Below are positions 56,465 to 64,000 of a stretch of DNA of 64,000 nt, piece after piece (position 1 is the first letter of the stretch; each line of letters begins with the position of its first letter). This stretch comes from Madurella fahalii (Eukaryota; Ascomycota; Sordariomycetes; Sordariales), in contig CM056877.1 in NCBI GenBank assembly GCA_029876055.1, positions 2,356,001 to 2,420,000 on the forward strand, given 5' to 3'. The position numbers and the translations under genes are program-made. The notes beneath the pieces are model-generated. The model was not told the DNA's origin. It did no database searches and saw nothing but the letters and a program-made list of their open reading frames with translations.

Positions 56465-58870
56465 ACCACGTTTCCTGCCAGAGCGTCAGATTCTCCGGAT
56501 CGTTGAACCATTTCTCCGCCACCTCTTTGTTCCCCACTACGCCACTGATAACCAGCGCATCCAGGAACGCGTTGCGCACCGAGATGGGCATGCGGCCGGC
56601 GCTGCCGCAGACACACACGATAGGGTTGCGCACCATGAAGGCGCCGACCTCGGCCGCATGCTCTCGAATCAGGTGCTGCACGTAGTTCTTGTCCGCGTCG
56701 TACTCGACCGGACTTAGGATGTCCGCGCCCTTGCTGACGGCGGCGCCGGTCGTCAGGGGGTCTGGGGCGCGGACGTCACGGTCCCGGGAGAAGGCGGGGT
56801 AGACCTTGACATTTGGGCACCGCTCCCACTCTTGCCTAAAGTGGAAATCGGCAGCCCTGTTGCGGCACCCGAAGAAGAGGAGTGTTTCGCCGGGCCTTTC
56901 ATAGCCGTTGCGCTCCTGGATGATGCCCCTTATCGGGGCTATGCCGGTGCCCGTGGCGACTGCGATCATGGGGCGAGCCGCCGCAATGTGGTTCTCAACC
57001 AGTCGAGGCCCCGAGGAGGGTTTCAAGCCAACGTACATGTAGCTGCCAGGAATGAGGTGCTTGATGTAGCGGGAACAGAGCCCCTGGCGGGGCTTGCGGA
57101 TGATTGTCTTGTACTCGACCAGAGCGGCAAGAATTTCGATAGTGAGTATGCCTTCTACATCCCCAAAAACGCGTTCTCCGCCGTTGCAGACGCTGAAATC
57201 GCGGCCTCGGATCAGTGGAAAGAGTCCGATGACCATCTCGACGGGTATCTTTACGCGCTGGAAATCACGCAGCAGCTCGAGGGTGGTCCGGCGCGGCCGG
57301 CAGGTGTAGTCGTAGAACTCCTGCTCGTTGCCGGGTGCGGTGAGCTCTTGGAGCCTCTCTTTCTCCCTCTCGTCATCGGTAAATGATATCAACGCCTTGA
57401 TGAAGTAGCGCTTGGGAACCGCCGTAATGTCTAAATTGTGCGTCAAGAGATCCCGCAGTGTTGTGCGGCCATTCTCGAAATACAACCCCCGAGGAGCCTC
57501 ATCGAGCTGGATGGGTGTGTCTGCCGCAGCGCCCCAGTCCATAAGAGAGATCAGTTCCTGCACGTCCTCCGGGTAGTTTTTCGGGTAGATGGTCAGCGTC
57601 AAGTTGCCGGAAGACTCGAGTGTTGCACAGATTTCCTGAAGCGACTGACTGACGAAAAAGGTCATATGGCGAACATCTTGCCAATGGTCAATGGGCGTGA
57701 CTCTGGTATTTGATATCAACCTGGCGTGGAAGGTATTGGGAATCGGAATTGCGTCGGGGGGCGGAAGATGCGGCGCTGGAGAAATCGATCGCTTGAGGGA
57801 ATACTTTTCCGGATGGTCTCTGAGGATGTTGTCCTTATCCAAGGAGTCGACTGACGTATTATTCTCACGTTCCCAGTACGCGTCTAGCCGGGCGGATATC
57901 GCGGGAAACCTGGGGTCCCGCCGGGCCCAGTTCTCCCGAGCCTGTTCGCCGGCGGGCGTGGGATGGTCGATATGAGAGCGAGCCGCACACTTGGTTCTGA
58001 AGGCGAGGAATCTGCGCTCGTCTTCGGCTGGCGCCAGTGGCGAATCTGCGCCGTCATGGTACAGCGGCGCCTCGAAGTCCATGGGTGATAGTAGCCGGAG
58101 GGGGTATTTTGGTGGGAGCGGGACGTCGTCTGGGATGGGGATGACAGACTCTGGGAGCGGATAGTTGGCCAGCAGTGTCGCCTTGAGCTCTTCATGCCAT
58201 GGAAGATAGATGCTGTCGATACTAAGCAAAGCGAGGGAGTTGTCAGAGTTTATCTCGGAAGATGGGAGGGGAAGAAGGTCGCCCACCCGTTGTCGTGTCG
58301 CTCGTCGGCTTCCCCGGCCTTGAAGAATTCGGAAGCCCCAAGCTGCAAGAGCCTCGCCCGTAACTTCCTAGCTGCCCAGTTGAATCTGGACGCATTAGCC
58401 AAGTTCGCTAGTTACTCACAGACCACTGGTCCGAGCCCTTGGGGGGGCGCCTACTTTATGTACGAGCTGTCGCCCAGCCCAAAGATTGCGAACCGCAGCG
58501 ACCCGAGACAGTTGGTATTACTGAGTTTCTCGCGCCTGAGGTTTTTCCAGAACTTGCATGTGTTCTTTGGCATGTCGCCCTGGCCCGTTGTTGACGTAAC
58601 AAAGACCACTAGCGACACGCGTAAAAGATCGGCCTGCCCACAGTGCTGTTAAACTACGGAAACCGTTCCGGCGGTTGGGAAGAAACCTACCAGTTTGAAA
58701 CTGTCCATTTCATCCACCGTCGTCTCGAAGCGCAACCTCTCGGCCATCTGGCCCAACTCTACGGCGATCTCCTCGGCGTTCCCTGTCTCAGTCCCGTAGA
58801 GCACCACCATGCTCCTGCCTTCAATCACGGCCGGCCGGGCGACTTGACGAGGTGCGCCCAGCTCGACCAT
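56463..58870 (-). CDS. tah18: NADPH-dependent diflavin oxidoreductase (Tah18/NDOR1)
   Basis: Four exons (58870-58691, 58645-58455, 58385-58287, 58221-56463; introns 45, 69 and 65 nt) encode 742 residues. The flavodoxin domain has MVVLYGTETGNAEEI (residue 21 on), FVTSTTGQGDMPKN and RFAIFGLGDSSYIKFNWAARKL, restored by splicing. The FAD domain has DHWQDVRHMTFF and GRDFSVCNGG. The NADPH domain has MIAVATGTGIAPIRGI, LLFFGCRNRAADF and VCVCGSAGRMP, ending in Trp. The enzyme passes electrons from NADPH to Dre2 for cytosolic iron-sulfur protein assembly. It is about 100 residues longer than usual (about 600-640), mostly in the linker after the flavodoxin domain (about 180-320). Alternative Mets are at 58930 and at residue 21. 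Confidence 0.93.
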
Positions 58871-61652
58871 TTTTGGAACGTCAGGAGTTGATGACTGGTG
58901 GTATCTTATCCAAGACTTCGCTTCCTTCAACTTTGGTTTTTCCTACTGTGCTCATGAAAGGTTCTGCGAGAGTTCTGGCCGGTTTCAAACCCGGAGGACA
59001 TTGGTGGAATATCTCCAAAACAACTCATCAAGTTCTCAACAGACAGGTGACGCCTAGGTAGAATATCCCTGGGCTCGTCGAGACTCGGAGTTTGTGGGGG
59101 CGAGATAAAGGGATTTGGGCGCCGTTGCAGACCAAGCTCGGTAGAAAATCCGTAGTACACTCGCTGGATGTGTCCCAATATCGAGAAGAATTGCCGCGTG
59201 CCGCGTCGAAAACGAGACGACAGCCGGATGCCGTTATTACCTTCCCTATCCTTTATCGGATTGCGTGGAGAACATTGGCCCCGAAACCGGCCTTTCCGGC
59301 CGCCGGATTAGTCACCGTGCTAGCGGCGGGCCGGAGATCAACGTCGTCCGCAGCGATCCATTCGGATAAGAGAGGAACCGGAAAATTACCGAGAAACCGC
59401 AGAGCTATTCTGCACCCAAGTCTTCCGGTTTGCAGTGCATTTTGTGGCGAACTTACGATACAGCTGTACATCCTCAACAAGGGTCAAAAGAATGTCAATC
59501 TGTCTTTCTACGCCCAGCAGTCCTTTACACATTGAATTTTACAGGTTCTCACCTCGTTGCCGTCCTCCACGTTCTCCATCCGTGGTATGCGCAGCGTGAT
59601 ATTGCCTCAATGTCGTCGGTTCGAGTACCAAGGTCAAAAACGGAACCGCTACCTTGACTTTTGGGCAAATGCTACCGAGACGAGTCTTGCGCCGCTCTTG
59701 CTGGAACTGGCATTGCATGAAGGAACCCCGAAAGGAGATTGGGTGTATAACATTTCCCCTGCATGCAAATTTCAATGGGGCCTAGATTCAGCCCCTTTTC
59801 CCTCCAACAATTGCAAAGCCACATGCCGCATGCAGCATCGCAGATCTGACATGTCAGCTGAAGCAGAAGTCACAGTACACTACAAGTGCTGTGCTGTCCT
59901 ATACATATGGAAGCGTCTGGAAGTTGCTCCCCCTTGAGTCCCCACAGGCGGATCTTGAACAGCGTGGCCGCCGTTATAACTTTCGACGATCACAGGCTCA
60001 ATCGCCACCATCTGCCCCAATTCTGCATACCAAGAGCACTTGCCCAGACTCAAGATGGTCACCTTCCTTTGTTGACGGCAGTGGGTCAGCGACCAACTTA
60101 GCCGGCTCCTGAAGACTAGATTCGCGATTCGAAAGCCCAAGCGGGCCCCACCGTCCAAGCTCCCGGATCCATAACTCAGACAAGGGTACGGTTCCGAGCT
60201 TCCACTGCCAATCGCCACAGACCCCAGATTGATGATGCATTTTCCACGACGCACATGTTGTGGACGCAAGCTTTGCTGGCTCGTCTTTACACACCTTGCG
60301 CCGTACCCTGCATGGCCACCTGGCGGGCACGGATGTAGGTACTTTTCTTATAACGGCCTAGTCGTGTGAGAAATCTGGTTTCACTCCGCTGTGGAATTGG
60401 TCAACAGTTTAGAAGGCGGCATCGTTCAGCCCACCTGGGGCAAAACCCACAGAGACAAACAGGGACCCTGCCGGTAGTAGTGTCCCCGTTTTACAAATCG
60501 ACAATACCGTCGTCACGATACCACTTGCTGCATTGACAGAATCATGTACAAGTGTGGAGCAATTAGGTAGCCATTGCGCTGGTTTGGAGACGAGGCCGAC
60601 CTCCAGTCATGCCCACAGGGGGTTGGCCGAGTGAGTCAACAGTATTGAACAACCCGAATCTCTGCAAGTGATGTGTTGTAAGACGGTGCTATGGACTGCC
60701 AAAATCACAGACCGTCCAATGCATGCCGTTTCTTCCCACACAGTTGTATCTGATCTCCCTATATTTGATACATTGTTCACTATGCAGTTGCTCACAATAG
60801 AAACCACATCCACACCATACAAAGCCCAAGAATGCCTTCCTATTCTGGTACTTACAGCCACTGACCGCCATCGTAATCAACCCGCGGGTCACGAGTACAA
60901 AATCAACGGCTGACCTAGAAAAGCAAGTGCCTGTCTTGAATCTTTCGCACAAGCGCTTCAAAACCTCACAGAGTGTTCTCACAAAAAATGGGCAAGATCG
61001 ACCTCGTGAATCAACTGATCAAGGTACCTTGAATCGGCCAGCATAGGCTCTTCAACCATTACCCGTTTACCAACAATTACACAATTACAAGGTCAGCGCA
61101 CAGCAACTCAGCAATTCAGCAGCTCCTACAGGAGGTTAGCACCGAAAAAATACCAGCCGTTTCGTTGGGTCACATCGGAAAGGCAAATTCGCAGCTTTCA
61201 CCACAGAGCACGGACGGCCATTTGGCTCAAACCCTTGCACTTTCCCCCCTGGCTCCAAGGCCATGTACGTACCCTGACTCCCGCCACCCCTTCCCTCTCG
61301 CTTAATTCCGAACGCCTGGCGAAAAAAAAAAAAAAATATTTGAATTTTGGCTGCGCCGCCTGGCCTTTCCCCTTCTTCCTCTCCACGTCAACCATCAAGG
61401 ATCGATCAGAAGCCCGTTCAACCTTCGACAATCTCCCCCCCCTCAAGTCCCGCAGGGCACGTAGCTACCCTTTTAACTCCCCCTCAGCCCCAGAGTTCAA
61501 TCAACACTCGTCCGTCAACGTCGGCACCTTGCTTTCTTGGCGCCTACTCATCCGCTGCACGACGAGTCAACAAGCCTCACGTCACCCGTCACATCAACTT
61601 GTGGACCGACTCCATCAACCAAGTTACCAGCTCGACATATCAATCAGTCACC
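58871..61652. other. 2.8-kb divergent intergenic stretch, TAH18 / RRM protein
   Basis: It holds both promoters. Frames of up to 177 codons near the right end are in the leader of the RRM gene and read through to its start codon. An A15 run is at 61322-61336. A pyrimidine-rich leader occupies about 61360-61650. Nothing else is identified. Confidence 0.45.
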
Positions 61653-63170
61653 ATGTCTACCGTCGTGGAGAAAGTCGCTGACGCCGCCACTGCTGCTGTC
61701 AATGACGTTACCAACGCTCTGGCCAATACCTCTATCACTGGCAAGGCCGCCGACGACAACTCGGCCAACGATGCTGTCCTTGCCAGCGCTGCCGAAGGTC
61801 GCCGCCTGTACATCGGAAACCTGGCTTACGCGACAACGGAGGGGGAGTTGAAAGACTTCTTCAAGGGCTACCTTGTGTGAGTGGACATTTCTTCTTTGCC
61901 CGTCCGCCCCTTTGTCCAGGCGGCTCGCGGTGCCTTGACCGCCGATTCATTGCCCCCGTCCAATTCGTCGCACGTGTGCGCTGCCTTGCCCACACGCATG
62001 CTGCGCGATGGCTTCCCATCCGCTCTACACCCAACACCGTAGGACCATAACCGTTTGCCTACGTGTGTCCGTCGCGGTGTCCATGTTGCCGAGCTCTCCG
62101 GCAGACAGGTTGAACATGTGTAAGCGTGATGTCTGCGCGGACAGTTGCTAATCATACGGTCTGTGGTGCAGTGAGTCTGTTTCCATCCCGAAGAACCCTC
62201 GCACCGACCGTCCGGTCGGCTATGCCTTTGTTGACCTCTCGACACCTACCGAGGCGGAGCGTGCCATCGCTGAGCTGTCTGGCAAGGAGATCCTGGAGCG
62301 CAAGGTCTCTGTTCAGCTCGCTCGCAAGCCCGAGTCTAACGAGAAGGCCGAGGGTGCCAATGCCGAGGGTGCCGGTGGTGAGGGTACCCGCCGCCGCCAG
62401 TCTACTCGCGGTCGCGGCCGCACCGGCCGTGGCCGTGGCGGACGTGCTCGTAGCGGTCGTGGCAGCGGTGTAAGTTCTGCGTGTTGCTCACTGTGTGTTG
62501 GAAGACAGCTGATGTGTTTTGCAGGATGAGAAGAAGGAGGATGAGGGTGCTGCTTCAGCTGATAACGCTGCTGGAGCCGCCGATGCTCCTGCACCGGCCG
62601 AGGCCCTGAAGGACGTCACCAACGAGGGTACCGTCGAGAAGGAGAAGGCCGGCAAGCAGGCCCGTCCTCGTGAGCGCCGGGAGCGTGGTCCCCCGGCCGA
62701 CGGCATTCCGTCCAAGACCAAGGTCATGGTCGCCAACCTCCCGTATGACCTGACCGAGGAGAAGGTTCGTCGGACTCCACTATGCCCGCCCCTGTCATAG
62801 CTTGTCTATTGCCGGCACCGGTTGCTGACCCCTCCACTAGCTCAAGGAATTGTTCACCGACTACCAACCTTTGTCTGCCAAGATCGCTTTGCGGCCCATC
62901 CCGCGCTTCATGATCAAGAAGCTCCAGGCTCGCGGCGAGGCCCGCAAAGGACGTGGCTTCGGCTTCGTCACTCTTGCTTCGGAGGAGCTGCAGCAAAAGG
63001 CTGTCGCAGAGATGAACGGCAAGGAGATTGAAGGTCGCGAGATCGCTGTCAAGGTCGCCATCGACAGCCCCGACAAGACGGACGAGGAGGTTCACGCCGC
63101 CGAGGCCGAGGACGCGGCCACGAACGGGGCCGAGGAGGCTGAGGCTGCTCCCGCCACGGCTGCTGCTTAG
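61653..63170 (+). CDS. Two-RRM RNA-binding protein with central RGG segment
   Basis: Four exons (61653-61876, 62172-62469, 62525-62764, 62841-63170; introns 295, 55 and 76 nt) encode 363 residues. RRM1 (about 51-127) has RNP2 LYIGNL and RNP1 VGYAFVDL, the two being split by intron 1. A basic GRGRTGRGRGGRARSGRGSG segment precedes an acidic, Ala-rich linker. RRM2 (about 238-330) has RNP2 VMVANL and RNP1 RGFGFVTL, with an unusually long loop (IPRFMIKKLQARGEARKG) before RNP1. The C-terminus is Glu/Ala-rich. Such proteins bind mRNA or pre-rRNA; the specific target is not evident. Intron 1 is long for this window and has a TGCTAATC branch-like site. Confidence 0.92.
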
Positions 63171-64000
63171 ATGATGCTCGACTCTTGACGAGCATGCAGC
63201 ATACGTCAATGGAGATACGAAAGCACACGCGATTCTATTCGGCTCTTTCCCCGTTCGTATGTATTACTCTTGGGCGCGTGCATCTCTTTAACGACCGGAA
63301 ATGGATGGATGAATTTTTTTTTTTTTTTTCGCCAACGGCTAGACGGAATGAGGAAAGCGAGATTGAGCGGCGGGATAAGTTCTCCTGGCGTCCTGGATTT
63401 TTTTGCACGGGCTTCAAAAGGCTCAATGCGGGTAGAGTTCAGGGACGCATTATCCATTATCTTGCGGCTTTCTCCAAAATATCCACTAATATCCTCATGA
63501 CCTACCTTTTCCCCTCTTTATCTCGTGGAGTTGATAGCGGCCTTTTCCTTCTCTTCTCTCTCGCATCTTCAGGCGTGTACAGTAGTCGTCGCCAGAGAGG
63601 AGGTATGGGGAATGGGAAAAGTTTTGATCTCTCGGAAACATGACTGTCATACTTTACCGGGAAAGTATTGTTAGGAACATGAGCGTGGTGTGTGCTAGTC
63701 CAACCTACCGTAGTAGGTGCTGCTGGACGGCAAAGCTGCTCCCCTGGCGATGGCAGGTGGCAGATGTTCCTGCAGGGGTTACAGGCCAATGCATTCAGAT
63801 TCTAGACTGCATGGACCCCGCCCAACACACGGACTCAAGATCTCCAACCCTGAACTTTGATGTGGACTTCTACGTTCGTTCTAGCAGTACTTCGGCGCAA
63901 ACCTTCTGAGGCGAAGATTTTGGTCGGCGAGAGGTAATTAAGCGAGGCAGTTGTTAACAATTCACCACGTTTAAGCTTGTCGAAAGGTCATCGGGGCTAG
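63171..64000. other. Right-edge gene-free stretch
   Basis: 3' region of the RRM gene with a T16 run (63314-63329). Frames on both strands (for example 63185-63643) lack any feature supporting coding. Confidence 0.45.

Noticed and set aside
1..64000. Transposons, RIP-damaged repeats, 5S rRNA genes, CRISPR or secondary-metabolite cluster
   Set aside because: I looked for terminal repeats, AT-rich mutated blocks, the conserved 5S sequence and clustered tailoring enzymes around a synthase and saw none. One lone dehydrogenase does not make a cluster. A repeat-masking run would be decisive for diverged elements.

Overview
The window is nuclear DNA of a filamentous ascomycete, most likely a Sordariomycete (Sordariales/Chaetomiaceae-like). 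The basis is short GT-AG introns (about 45-100 nt) with TACTAAC/GCTAAC-type branch points, GC-rich coding sequence, one gene per transcript on mixed strands, and proteins of typical Pezizomycotina form: a 923-aa kinesin-1, a 151-aa Rad6, a GH132 SUN protein and a Clr2 silencing factor. I see no operons, rRNA genes, CRISPR arrays or intact transposons. I reconstruct 18 protein genes and one intron-bearing tRNA-Leu. For the 17 spliced protein genes the exon junctions were read base by base and the summed exon length is a multiple of three in each.

Left part (1-25 kb) is compact. In order: a tandem zinc-knuckle protein (-), IST1 of the ESCRT-III pathway (-) divergent from SPT3 of SAGA (+), the PP2A methyltransferase PPM1 (-), a membrane-anchored short-chain dehydrogenase (-), a six-helix membrane protein (+), kinesin-1 (-), RAD6 (-) divergent from a mitochondrial-type acetyl-CoA acetyltransferase (+), and a PCI protein of the PCID2/Thp1/CSN12 group (+). 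A GPI-anchored SUN-family wall protein (-) follows at 24.6-26.1 kb.

Middle and right parts (26-64 kb) are looser, with gene-free stretches of 2.8, 3.0, 5.9, 4.7 and 2.8 kb. They hold tRNA-Leu(AAG), Clr2 (+), a protein with three repeated Cys/His modules (-), a 1181-aa F-box protein with ubiquitin-interacting motifs (+), a 746-aa GPI-anchored repeat protein (-), an 894-aa single-pass membrane protein with a degenerate aspartic-protease ectodomain (+), the diflavin reductase TAH18 (-), and a two-RRM/RGG protein (+). The gene-free stretches contain homopolymer runs and short microsatellites but no coding sequence I can support.

The genes do not form one pathway. Most are housekeeping. Loose themes are chromatin and transcription (SPT3, CLR2, RAD6), ubiquitin and membrane sorting (RAD6, the F-box/UIM protein, IST1) and the cell surface (SUN, the GPI repeat protein, the pseudo-protease). 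The best candidates for undescribed biology are the receptor-like pseudo-aspartic protease at 52.5-55.4 kb, the triple Cys/His-module protein at 33.7-34.8 kb and the F-box/UIM protein at 40.6-44.3 kb. I found no evidence for an unusual multi-gene system.
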